In this document: one piece after another, positions 1 through 7,692 of the stretch
Position numbering within the stretch: the first letter of the stretch is position 1
Layout of the letters: the number at the start of each line of letters is the position of its first letter
Source of the DNA: an uncultured Bacilli bacterium
Lineage (GTDB): Bacteria > Bacillota_I > Bacilli_A > RF39 > UBA660
Assembly: GCA_934190785.1 (NCBI GenBank)
Contig: CAKPTA010000010.1
Span: forward strand, 1 to 37,121
Direction of reading: 5' to 3'
DNA: 37,121 nt
Translations under genes and position numbers: made by a program
The notes under the pieces: generated by a model
Seen by the model: the letters and a program-made list of their open reading frames with translations, nothing else
Database searches by the model: none
Told to the model about the DNA's origin: nothing

Positions 1-54
1 AAAAGTGGGCAGTTAGTTTAAAATTTTAGCGAATAGTCCAGGTACACCAACACG

Positions 55-109
55 CCACTTGACAAGTGGGGGGGGGGTGTATGCTAAAATACACTTTAGA
101 ATAGAGGTG
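55..109 (+). promoter_or_regulatory. Promoter with G10 spacer tract, palindrome and RBS for the prepilin-like gene
   Basis: A consensus -35 TTGACA lies at 59-64. Two -10 candidates follow: TAAAAT at 85-90 with an upstream TG (spacer 20) and TATGCT at 80-85 (spacer 15). Between them lies an uninterrupted run of ten G (68-77), the only G/C run longer than five that I saw. At G10 neither -10 sits at the optimal 17 bp. Losing three G would give 17 bp to TAAAAT; gaining two would give 17 bp to TATGCT. The -35 sits inside a 15-bp palindrome (55-69, 7-bp arms, 1-nt centre), a possible operator. An RBS GAGGTG (104-109) precedes a T8 run and the ATG at 120. Phase variation is inferred by analogy with poly-G promoter spacers such as Neisseria porA. 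Confidence 0.7.
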
Positions 110-119
110 TATTTTTTTT

Positions 120-1715
120 ATGAAAAAGAAAGGTTTTACGCTTATAGAATTACTTGCTGTAATAGTTGTTTTAGCTGTTGTTGCACTAATATCAATGCCA
201 CTAGTATTAAATACAATAGATAAGGCAAAGAAAGGTGCAGCTATAGAATCAGCTAATGGTGTTATATCAGCAGCTGAGAATAAATACATGAGTAGTATGA
301 TAACAGGAGATAAAGATACAAGATTTGATTTTCCAAGTGATACCAAGTTATCAATCAAAGGAACAAGACCAACAAGTGGAACAGTTGTCGTTGATAAGAA
401 AGGTAATATAAGTGCTACTTTAGAAATAAATGGATACTGCATAGAAAAGACGTTTCTTGAAACATCACCAAAAGTAATAGAAAAAAGTCCATGTACAATT
501 AGTGATAGTGAGCTTTTTGAAGCAGAAAAATATAAAGATTCTGTTTTAAATGGAGCAGACCCTGTTATAAATAGTGACTTAGTAGCAGTAACAATAGAAA
601 ATGATGGAACAGTAAAAAAAGCCGATATCAAAAAAGAATGGTATAACTATAAAAATAAAGTATGGGCCAATGCGATTATTCTAAAAGATAAAACAATAAA
701 CTATGAAGATAATGAAGTAATACCAGAAAGTAATATTGAATCATATTTTGTATGGATACCAAGATATAAATATAGAATATTTAATGAAGGAAATTATACA
801 AACTATATAGAAGGAAAACCAGAAAGTTCAAGTAAACCAGATACAATAGAAATAGTATTTGAAAATAAAGATACAAGTGTATCAAATGGTTCAAAGGTAG
901 GAGAATATTTAACACATCCAGCCTTTACAAGTTTTGAAAGTAATGGATTTTGGATGGGAAAATTTGAAGTAACAGGAAGTACAAGTAATATAACAGTAAA
1001 ACCAAATAATACATCACTTAGAAATATAAATGTAAAAACAATGTTTGAGCTAGCTTACAATTATAATAGAAATCTAGATAGTCATATGCTAAAGAATACT
1101 GAGTGGGGAGCAGCTACATACTTATCATATTCAGTATATGGAATAAATGATGAAGTAAATATAAATAATAATAGTAGCTTTATAACAGGATATAGTGCGG
1201 TAGAAGGAACAGACCAAAGTAGTTATCCTGGAACATATGGAACTGATACAAGTGTGACACTTGCATATAATACCGAAACAGGATATAAGGCAAGTACAAC
1301 TGGAAATATAAGTGGAGTATATGATATGAGTGGAGGAGTATGGGAATACATGGCTTCATATATGAAAGATATATATAAAGATAGTGGATTTGATGCAGAT
1401 TCAATATCTTCATATAATTCAAAATATTTTGATATATATTCAAGTAATAGCAATATAACTAGTTATAATAAGAGAATTTTAGGAGATGCGACAGGAGAGA
1501 TAGGGCCATTCTATTATTATCAAGACAAAGATGAAAATAATAGACCACATAATTCTTGGTTTGGTGGCGCCTCTGACTTTGTTGCCACTTCTTACCCCTG
1601 GTTCGTACGCGGATGTGCTTACACCTGTGGCGTTCTTGCAGGTCAGTCGGACTTCGGTAGGCTCCCTGGTAGCGTGGACGGTTGGGCTGGCTTCCGCCTC
1701 GCTCTTACTAATTAA
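120..1715 (+). CDS. Type IV prepilin-like surface protein with FGE/C-type-lectin-like C-terminus and DGR-like variable tip
   Basis: 531 aa. The N-terminus is a class III signal: basic MKKK, then G5|F6-T-L-I-E10, and a hydrophobic helix to about residue 31. This predicts prepilin peptidase cleavage, N-methylation and assembly into a pilus or pseudopilus, or surface display. Residues about 270-425 carry blocks typical of formylglycine-generating-enzyme/sulfatase-modifying folds, including NTEWGAATYLS near 328 and GVYDMSGGVWEYMAS near 400. This fold is also the usual scaffold of DGR target proteins. The last ~55 residues end in GFRLAL and are encoded by DNA far richer in G+C than the rest (88 of 150 bases in 1561-1710, against 19 of 60 in 1441-1500). 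It appears monocistronic with its own promoter and terminator. Function is probably ligand or surface binding. The pilin call is secure; the ligand is unknown. Confidence 0.85.
   Translation: MKKKGFTLIELLAVIVVLAVVALISMPLVLNTIDKAKKGAAIESANGVISAAENKYMSSMITGDKDTRFDFPSDTKLSIKGTRPTSGTVVVDKKGNISATLEINGYCIEKTFLETSPKVIEKSPCTISDSELFEAEKYKDSVLNGADPVINSDLVAVTIENDGTVKKADIKKEWYNYKNKVWANAIILKDKTINYEDNEVIPESNIESYFVWIPRYKYRIFNEGNYTNYIEGKPESSSKPDTIEIVFENKDTSVSNGSKVGEYLTHPAFTSFESNGFWMGKFEVTGSTSNITVKPNNTSLRNINVKTMFELAYNYNRNLDSHMLKNTEWGAATYLSYSVYGINDEVNINNNSSFITGYSAVEGTDQSSYPGTYGTDTSVTLAYNTETGYKASTTGNISGVYDMSGGVWEYMASYMKDIYKDSGFDADSISSYNSKYFDIYSSNSNITSYNKRILGDATGEIGPFYYYQDKDENNRPHNSWFGGASDFVATSYPWFVRGCAYTCGVLAGQSDFGRLPGSVDGWAGFRLALTN
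1552..1715 (+). other. Candidate DGR variable region (VR)
   Basis: This segment encodes residues about 478-531. Over 1611-1696 the coding strand has only 9 A in 86 bases, while 1441-1500 has 27 A in 60. Codons 499-503, 513-516 and 518-523 lie where related VRs, as I recall them, have runs of Asn codons. Here they encode C, A, Y, T, C / G, R, L, P / S, V, D, G, W, A. Twelve of those 15 codons end in C or T, as expected if an AAC/AAT template had its first two positions randomised; agg, gtg and tgg do not fit. The distal GGCTTCCGCCTCGC stretch (1689-1702) is GC-rich and could serve as the initiation of mutagenic homing site. No template repeat or reverse transcriptase is in view, so this is inference from composition and family resemblance. 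Confidence 0.6.
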
Positions 1716-1868
1716 TAATTAATAAATAAGTTAATCCTTAAATAAAATAGTAGTTAATAAAAACATACATTCTCTATAGGAAAGGCTTTAATAAATAACA
1801 TTTACAAAGAAATACACTGTTGTTTAGATTAATTATATAGATAAATAGTCTAAGCACATTAAATTAAG

Positions 1869-1908
1869 AGATAACTGCATGGTTAAAAAAGTGTAGTTAT
1901 CTTTTTTT
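1869..1908 (+). terminator. Rho-independent terminator of the prepilin-like gene
   Basis: An 11-bp stem (1869-1879 with 1892-1902, one G-T wobble) has a 12-nt loop and is followed by a T7 run. It lies about 150 bp after the stop codon. The intervening 1716-1868 shows no coding signal. Confidence 0.8.
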
Positions 1909-1941
1909 ATATACATAAAATAAAACTATTTTTGATAAAAA

Positions 1942-1969
1942 TTGATAATAATTTATAAAATGTTATAAT
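1942..1969 (+). promoter_or_regulatory. Orphan promoter downstream of the prepilin-like gene
   Basis: TTGATA (1942-1947), a 16-bp spacer and TATAAT (1964-1969) with an upstream TG form a good vegetative promoter. No intact gene starts for ~370 bp. The only nearby reading frame is an 18-codon TTG-started frame at 1993-2049 with AGAGGGAA before it. It may drive an RNA, the debris that follows, or the HEPN gene at 2350. Confidence 0.5.
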
Positions 1970-2082
1970 AATAACTGCTAAGAGGGAATTTGTTGCACAA
2001 AAAAGGATGTGCAGTTAGAAAAAATTGGATAGAGGTAACTGCTCGTTGAATAGTAATAAAATAGTTGATGTATCTTAGCTAA

Positions 2083-2199
2083 GGAACAAGTAATTATGCA
2101 TGGCTGTTTGATTATACAAAAGAAGCAACAATTTATAGAGCAAATGTAGATGATGCAAGCATAAATTGTTATTGGACAAAGGGATTTACCAAGTTATAA
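2083..2199 (+). pseudogene. Gene fragment, resembles the C-terminal domain of DUF6273-like surface proteins
   Basis: A 38-codon open stretch preceded directly by an in-frame TAA (2080-2082) and lacking a start and RBS. The translation includes YAWLFDYTKEA and YWTKGF. These recall the AW.FDYT and YWT signatures of lectin-like C-terminal modules in Firmicute prepilin and surface proteins. It is read as debris of a second surface-protein gene beside the intact one. The match is from memory of the motif style only. Confidence 0.4.
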
Positions 2200-2232
2200 C
2201 GATTTCAAAATCTATCATCTCATGAATAGTAG

Positions 2233-2337
2233 TATACAAAAAAAGTTATAGAAAGTCCTAGTGAGGCTTTTTATTATGTATCTGATACATCAAATTTTGA
2301 TGTATTAAAGTTTTATGATATAATACCGCTTAATTGA
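2233..2337 (+). pseudogene. Unidentified coding remnant upstream of the HEPN gene
   Basis: An open frame of about 34 codons ending at TGA 2335-2337. It is bounded upstream by an in-frame TAG (2230-2232) and has no start codon. The translation ends in FYDIIPLN and looks protein-like (aromatic and acidic), but I cannot assign a family. Together with 2083-2199 it suggests that 2060-2337 is decayed coding sequence, not regulatory DNA. Confidence 0.25.
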
Positions 2338-2349
2338 AAGAGGAATATT

Positions 2350-4062
2350 ATGGATAGTGTTAGATTTGAAAATTTATATGATGCATTTCGTTCTCAGATT
2401 TTATTTAATAACCATATGAACAATCTTGAAGATAGCACCTTTGATTTGTCAAGTATTAATTTTAATTTGTTAAAAGCAATATATAGTAGTTTTTATCTTA
2501 CAACCGTATTGGATCCATTTATTGAAAAAAATAGTGATGGAAATGTTAAGATAAAATTAAATGATGATTTTCTTGATGCTCTTATAAAAAATATAGCAAA
2601 ATATAATGGTTCAGGTTATGCCATAGGAGAGTTATCTTATAAAAGCAGTACCATATGTTTAGATAAAATTAGAAATAAATTAGCGCATGGTGATTATATT
2701 GTTAATGAAGAAAATATTATTTTTGAAGAAAATGGTGCAAAAGGAATAATTAATTTAGATAAGCTTGTAGGAATGATTTTAAACTTAGATTTTTATTTTT
2801 CTAAATATATGCAAAATGGGGAAAGTATTAAAATTAAGGGGAATTGTAAGTATGTATTAAATAGAAAAGTTAATGGTATCCCATCATTTAAAAATTATTG
2901 TAAGGACTTACCTGTACTTATTATAAAAGATGAACCAGTAAATAAAAATGTAAGAAATCAAAACTATATTAATTTTGTAGAACAAATGAGTAAAAAAATA
3001 ACAGAACTTTTTAAGCAAAATGAATATAATGATAAACAAATAAAAAAATATATAGAGCTTAATAAACCTCTTATGGAAAAACTTGGAATTAGTTTGACTT
3101 ATGAAATAAAAAGTGTATATGATTTGGATTGTTATGATAAATTGGTTGATGAATATAAAAATAATTATAATAATATTAAAAATTTAAATGGACAAGAATT
3201 ATCTAAATATTTATTTAATCGCATTTTAAAATTAAGTAAAGGTAAATTTCAAAAATTTAATTATTCTAAAGGATTAGCGGTAAGTTTGTTTTTAATAAAA
3301 TGTTTTAGTGAAAATAATAATTTGAATTATGATGACATAAAAAAACAATTTCCAGATTTAAATTTTATTTTAAATGTTGATATTGAAAATGCTATTATTG
3401 CTACTAATTTAGTTAATTTTTATTCTTTTTATCAATTTGGGCTAGAAAAAGGATTGACGGAAAAAGGTAATTATGATTTAGCCAAGATAGTAAAAAATTT
3501 ATCATTAGATTTTTCTTTGTTGGATTTATCATTGTTAGATGATGAAAATATGATTGTGGAACATAATTTCTTAAATTATCAAAATGATATTCAAAAATAT
3601 AAATTAAAGGAAGCACCTCTAATAAATAGAATTGAAAAATGTAGAAATAATCTTTATATGTATCTTAATAATGTACCAAAAGAAAAACAAGATAAAGAAA
3701 AGATAAATAAGCTAAAGAGTATATTGAAAGATGCTTTTAATAGTTTTAGAGAAAATATTTTATTAATTAATGAAATGGATAATTTTTCATCTACTTTTGA
3801 TTTTGATAAATATGTTAGAAATATTAATATTATAGAACATATAAGAAATTCTATTTCACATGGCAATATTTTTGTTGATGAATATTGTATGGATAAAAAA
3901 AAGAAAAAGATTATTATTAATGATTATTTAGATGATAAATTATGCTACAGTAAAACTGTTACTGTAGATGAATTTTTATCACTTTTCTCAATTAATAACA
4001 GCGAATTTTTAAATAAATTTTTTGAGGATAAAATAGATAAAAATAAGATAAAAACTAAATAG
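2350..4062 (+). CDS. Large protein with two HEPN-type Rx4H motifs (putative RNase)
   Basis: 570 aa, cytosolic, largely helical and Lys/Asn-rich; RBS AAAGAGG precedes the ATG. Two motifs match the HEPN ribonuclease signature (R, polar residue, three residues, H): R108-N-K-L-A-H113-G and R499-N-S-I-S-H504-G. The segments after each look alike (G-x3-V-x-E, then an acidic/hydrophobic stretch and a leucine-rich helix), suggesting an internal duplication of the HEPN unit with an unrelated ~380-residue middle. HEPN proteins of known role are mostly RNases in toxin-antitoxin, abortive infection or CRISPR systems. No CRISPR array, MNT nucleotidyltransferase or antitoxin partner is adjacent. The next gene is a small membrane protein 127 bp downstream. 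HEPN assignment is likely; biological role unknown. Confidence 0.6.
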   Translation: MDSVRFENLYDAFRSQILFNNHMNNLEDSTFDLSSINFNLLKAIYSSFYLTTVLDPFIEKNSDGNVKIKLNDDFLDALIKNIAKYNGSGYAIGELSYKSSTICLDKIRNKLAHGDYIVNEENIIFEENGAKGIINLDKLVGMILNLDFYFSKYMQNGESIKIKGNCKYVLNRKVNGIPSFKNYCKDLPVLIIKDEPVNKNVRNQNYINFVEQMSKKITELFKQNEYNDKQIKKYIELNKPLMEKLGISLTYEIKSVYDLDCYDKLVDEYKNNYNNIKNLNGQELSKYLFNRILKLSKGKFQKFNYSKGLAVSLFLIKCFSENNNLNYDDIKKQFPDLNFILNVDIENAIIATNLVNFYSFYQFGLEKGLTEKGNYDLAKIVKNLSLDFSLLDLSLLDDENMIVEHNFLNYQNDIQKYKLKEAPLINRIEKCRNNLYMYLNNVPKEKQDKEKINKLKSILKDAFNSFRENILLINEMDNFSSTFDFDKYVRNINIIEHIRNSISHGNIFVDEYCMDKKKKKIIINDYLDDKLCYSKTVTVDEFLSLFSINNSEFLNKFFEDKIDKNKIKTK

Positions 4063-4189
4063 AATAAAGTTTATATTTCTAAAATTTAATCTATATCACT
4101 TTATGTGTTAAAATGTTTATTTAATTTATATTTAATGTTATACTAAATATAGTAGATACGAATGGTTAAATATTACAGGAGTGATTTAA

Positions 4190-4510
4190 ATGAGAAAATA
4201 CCTACATGACTATATAGAAAAAATTGACTCTAAAATTAATGGAAAAGAAGTAACTAAAGAATTAATAGAAATTCATCTAAGAAAAATTAAATTCTTTCAA
4301 CATGAAAGACTAGTTCATTTATTTGTTACATTATTTTATGCTTTATTTGTTTTATTCTTTTTAGTGGTGAGTATGTTTAATCCTTTGTTTCTTATTGTTT
4401 TTTATATCTTACTTATATTTTTGATTTTTTATGTAAGACATTATTTCTTTTTAGAAAATGGCGTACAGTATTTATATAAGCAATATGATATGATGTTAAA
4501 ATTAATTTAA
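4190..4510 (+). CDS. Small membrane protein, unknown function
   Basis: 106 aa; RBS AGGAGTG lies upstream of the ATG. A charged N-terminal part (residues 1-42) precedes two hydrophobic segments at about 44-63 and 66-84. A short C-terminal tail carries YLYKQYDMM. I do not recognise the family. It ends at a strong terminator and is therefore separate from prs downstream. It could partner the HEPN gene upstream, although the 127-bp gap suggests its own promoter. Confidence 0.65.
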   Translation: MRKYLHDYIEKIDSKINGKEVTKELIEIHLRKIKFFQHERLVHLFVTLFYALFVLFFLVVSMFNPLFLIVFYILLIFLIFYVRHYFFLENGVQYLYKQYDMMLKLI

Positions 4511-4533
4511 GCATGTATTTATACATGCTTTTT
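4509..4533 (+). terminator. Terminator between the small membrane protein gene and prs
   Basis: AAGCATGTAT (4509-4518) pairs perfectly with ATACATGCTT (4521-4530), followed by a T run. The stem begins inside the stop region of the upstream gene. Confidence 0.85.
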
Positions 4534-4581
4534 GTTTAAAAAAGACAAAATCATGGTAGAATATAATTAGGATGTGATGAT

Positions 4582-5667
4582 ATGAGAAAAGATGAATTAA
4601 AATTAGTTGTTTTAGAAAATGCTAGAGATTTGGGAATAAAAGTAAATGAACATTTAAAGAGACTAAATCATACAGATAATGATTATATTGTACCAATAGA
4701 TAACAGTAGATTTTCAAACGGAGAAGGTAAAATTAAATTAAATGGTACTGTTAGAGAAAAAGATTTATTTATTTTGAGTGATGTAGGTAATTATGGTATA
4801 ACATATAAAATGCATGATATGGAAGTTCCAATGAGTCCTGATGAACATTTTCAGGATATTAAGCGTGTAATATCAGCAACTGGTGGACATGCTTCTAGAA
4901 TTAATGTTATTATGCCTCTTTTATATCAAGCACGTCAGCATAAGAGAAAAGGTAGAGAAAGTCTTGATTGTGCAATTGCATTGCAAGAGTTAGAAACAAT
5001 GGGCGTATCTAACATTATAACATGTGATGCTCATGATCCAAATGTTTCAAATGCTATTCCAAAACTTCCTTTTGAAAATTTTTATCCAACACATATTATT
5101 TTAAATCGTTTTATTGAACATGAAAAAGATTCACTTCATAATCTTCTTGTAATAAGTCCTGATATGGGTGCAATGGAAAGAGCAAGATATTATGCTGAAA
5201 TGCTTGGATGTGATGTGGGTGTATTCTATAAAAGAAGAGATTTATCTAAAGTTGTAAATGGTAAAAATCCTATTGTTGAACATGTTTATATGGGCGTAGA
5301 CGTTAAAGATAAAAATATTCTTGTTGTTGATGATATGATAGCGTCAGGTCAAAGTATGATTGAAGTAGCGCGTGAAGTAAAAGAAAAAGGTGCCAAGTCT
5401 GTTTATTTAATTGCTACTTTTTCACTTTTAACAGAAGGACCAAGTAAATTTATTGATGCATATAATAATGGATATTTTAACAAATTGTATTCTACTAATG
5501 TATCTTATGTTCCAGACATTATTAAAAATAGTACATGGTATGAAGATGTTGATTGTTCACTATACATAGCTAAAATTATTAATGTTTTAAATGGTCGTGA
5601 ATCATTATCGACACTTCATGATGATTCTCTAGAAGTTTTAAGAAAAATTCGTTCAATTATAAAATAA
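4582..5667 (+). CDS. prs: Ribose-phosphate pyrophosphokinase (PRPP synthetase)
   Basis: 361 aa. It makes PRPP from ribose 5-phosphate and ATP for purine, pyrimidine, NAD, His and Trp synthesis. The PRPP-binding loop VVDDMIASGQSM is at residues 248-259. The N-terminal FSNGE block and the flexible-loop segment YQARQHKRKGRESLDC are visible. The TCDAHDPNV segment stands where most bacterial enzymes have D-H. The protein is longer than the ~315-residue classical enzyme and diverged, matching the long form seen in many uncultured Firmicutes. A TATAAT box lies at 4562-4567. The stop is one base from the start of the DUF1848 gene, so they are co-transcribed. Confidence 0.9.
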   Translation: MRKDELKLVVLENARDLGIKVNEHLKRLNHTDNDYIVPIDNSRFSNGEGKIKLNGTVREKDLFILSDVGNYGITYKMHDMEVPMSPDEHFQDIKRVISATGGHASRINVIMPLLYQARQHKRKGRESLDCAIALQELETMGVSNIITCDAHDPNVSNAIPKLPFENFYPTHIILNRFIEHEKDSLHNLLVISPDMGAMERARYYAEMLGCDVGVFYKRRDLSKVVNGKNPIVEHVYMGVDVKDKNILVVDDMIASGQSMIEVAREVKEKGAKSVYLIATFSLLTEGPSKFIDAYNNGYFNKLYSTNVSYVPDIIKNSTWYEDVDCSLYIAKIINVLNGRESLSTLHDDSLEVLRKIRSIIK

Positions 5668-5668
5668 T

Positions 5669-6553
5669 ATGATTTTAAATGTAAGTTCTAGGACTGATAT
5701 TATAGCTTTTTATACACCGTGGTTTATAAATCGTTTAAAAGAAGGATTTGTTGATGTAAGAAATCCTTTCTACAAATATAATGTTAGTCGTATTTATTTT
5801 AGTGATGTAGATGCTTTTGTCTTTTGTACTAAAAATCCTATGCCAATTTTGCCATATCTTCATTTATTAAAAAAACCAATTTTATTCCATGTTACTTTAA
5901 CACCATATGATAGGAAAGTTGAACCAAATGTTCCTAAAAAGAGTCAGGCTATTGCTTCAATAAAGAAACTATCTACTGTTTTAGGTAAGGAAAATATCTA
6001 TGTTAGATATGATCCAATTTTTATAAATGATACTTATACAGCTAATTATCATATAAAAGTATTTGCTAAGTTAATGGAGCATTTAGATGGATATGTTTCG
6101 CATGTGATTGTATCATTTTTAGATAATTATAAAAATGTTCAGAAAAACATTTCTGTTTTAAAGCCGAAGAAAATAACAGATGATATGTATAGAGAAATTG
6201 GTCTTAACTTTAGTAAAGTAGCAAAGGAGCATAATATAACGGTTCAAACCTGTTGTGAAGAACATAACTTGATAGAATATGGCTTTAAAAAAGAAGATTG
6301 TATCAGTGCTACACTAGCGTATAAGTTAACTGGTAAAACTAATTTTAAATATTGGAAGGCAAGAGGCAGAAATTGTAAGTGTATTGAAATGGTTGATATA
6401 GGTGCTTATAATAGTTGTAGACATTATTGTAAATATTGTTACGCTAATTATAATGAAGAAGAAATAAATAAAAATGTATTGGAACATGATATAAATTCGT
6501 CCTTACTTTTAGGACATTTAAGAAGTGTTGACAAGATTGTAGTAAGGAAGTGA
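5669..6553 (+). CDS. DUF1848 family protein, radical-SAM-like
   Basis: 294 aa. The opening (ILNVSSRTDIIAFYTPWF) and VDAFVFCTKNPMPILPYL are characteristic of DUF1848. Near the C-terminus SCRHYCKYCYANYN contains a Cx3Cx2C cluster, the spacing used by radical SAM enzymes to ligate a 4Fe-4S cluster, here at the end of the chain and not near the start. An earlier NCKC pair precedes it. The substrate is unknown. It sits directly behind prs with 1 bp between stop and start and is followed 4 bp later by the DUF2207-like gene, so the three form an operon. Confidence 0.8.
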   Translation: MILNVSSRTDIIAFYTPWFINRLKEGFVDVRNPFYKYNVSRIYFSDVDAFVFCTKNPMPILPYLHLLKKPILFHVTLTPYDRKVEPNVPKKSQAIASIKKLSTVLGKENIYVRYDPIFINDTYTANYHIKVFAKLMEHLDGYVSHVIVSFLDNYKNVQKNISVLKPKKITDDMYREIGLNFSKVAKEHNITVQTCCEEHNLIEYGFKKEDCISATLAYKLTGKTNFKYWKARGRNCKCIEMVDIGAYNSCRHYCKYCYANYNEEEINKNVLEHDINSSLLLGHLRSVDKIVVRK

Positions 6554-6557
6554 TATT

Positions 6558-7670
6558 TTGGAAAAGAGTACTAGATATAAAAAAAGTTATAGCTTAAAAG
6601 CAATATTATTATCAATAATTATTTTGATTATTTTAGTTGGTTTTTTCGTATTTAATATTTTAACTACTGATAATATATTAACTGTAGTGGTGTTTAGTTT
6701 TTGCTTGCTATTCATGTTTTTTGGATTAATGGGAGAGATAATAGGAGCATCAAAAGGTAAATTACAACTTATTAAAACAGAAAAATATATAAAAAAGACT
6801 AATCCATATATGTATTATAGAGAGCTTCCTAATAACTTTGGTATTGGAGTGACATCATTGCTTATTGATTCAAAACTTGAAAATTATAAAGATATTGTCG
6901 CTGTAATTTTAGATTTGTGTGCTAGAGGTTATTTAACACTAGTAAAGGAAAATGATAAATACGTAATCACCATTTTGAAAAATAGCGATGATAATTTATT
7001 AGAAAATGAAAAATATGTACTTTCCTTAATAATATCTGGTAATCTAAAAAATATTGATTATCAAGAGTGGTTTAATTATTGTCTAAGTGATGGTAACAGG
7101 TTAGGTCTTTTTTATCACAAAGATATGAAATTCAATACTAAAGCGCCTTTATCTGAGGAGACAATAAAGAAAAATAGATTACTTCATTTTAGAATAAGTA
7201 TTATTTTAAGTTTGTGTATCTCTTTATTAATTTTATTTAGTAGTGGTACTTTCTTAACTGCTATAGAGTACTTTATTTTGATTTTTATAATAATTTATAT
7301 TATATTAAGTGTGCCTTTTTATTTGATTAATATTATAATTGGACTTTCTAACTTTACTCGTCAAATGAGTGATGATAATTATAAAAATGTTATTGAAAAT
7401 AATTTAATTAGAACAAAAAAAGGTGTAGAAGAATTACACAAACTTTATGCATTTAGAAATTTTATAAATGACTTTGGTACTTTTGCACAAAAAAGTCCAA
7501 GTGAAATTATTCTTTGGGATAGATATTTATCTTATGCACAGGTATTTGGTTTAACTAAAAATATAATGAAGAGTGGATATAAGGAACTTGTTGATAATTC
7601 ATCATATAAAATCGATGATATAGATAATATTTATATTGAAAACATTGAGATATCTAATTTTAAAATTTAA
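6558..7670 (+). CDS. DUF2207-like membrane protein
   Basis: 370 aa, starting at TTG with AAGGAAGTG upstream. Two hydrophobic segments open the protein (about 14-33 and 38-60). A cytosolic part follows with YYRELPNNFGIGVTSLLID and the winged-helix-like KDIVAVILDLCARGYL, both typical of the C-terminal half of DUF2207/YciQ-like proteins. Two more membrane segments lie at about 213-260. The large extracytoplasmic N-terminal domain of full-length DUF2207 proteins is absent, so this is a short form. Role unknown. Confidence 0.7.
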   Translation: MEKSTRYKKSYSLKAILLSIIILIILVGFFVFNILTTDNILTVVVFSFCLLFMFFGLMGEIIGASKGKLQLIKTEKYIKKTNPYMYYRELPNNFGIGVTSLLIDSKLENYKDIVAVILDLCARGYLTLVKENDKYVITILKNSDDNLLENEKYVLSLIISGNLKNIDYQEWFNYCLSDGNRLGLFYHKDMKFNTKAPLSEETIKKNRLLHFRISIILSLCISLLILFSSGTFLTAIEYFILIFIIIYIILSVPFYLINIIIGLSNFTRQMSDDNYKNVIENNLIRTKKGVEELHKLYAFRNFINDFGTFAQKSPSEIILWDRYLSYAQVFGLTKNIMKSGYKELVDNSSYKIDDIDNIYIENIEISNFKI

Positions 7671-7692
7671 TAATTATTTTAAATATCGCTTA

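Noticed and set aside
26..631. Long reverse-strand open frame opposite the start of the pilin gene
   Set aside because: It is the antisense shadow of a well-supported gene with a prepilin signal and RBS; no RBS or family resemblance of its own.
1531..1722. Alternative-frame 63-aa frame over the variable region
   Set aside because: It overlaps the pilin 3' end in another frame, and its openness reflects the GC-rich composition.
2350..4062. Calling the tandem-HEPN protein a Cas13
   Set aside because: It is too small, has no array or crRNA, and shows no Cas13 features beyond the HEPN motifs.
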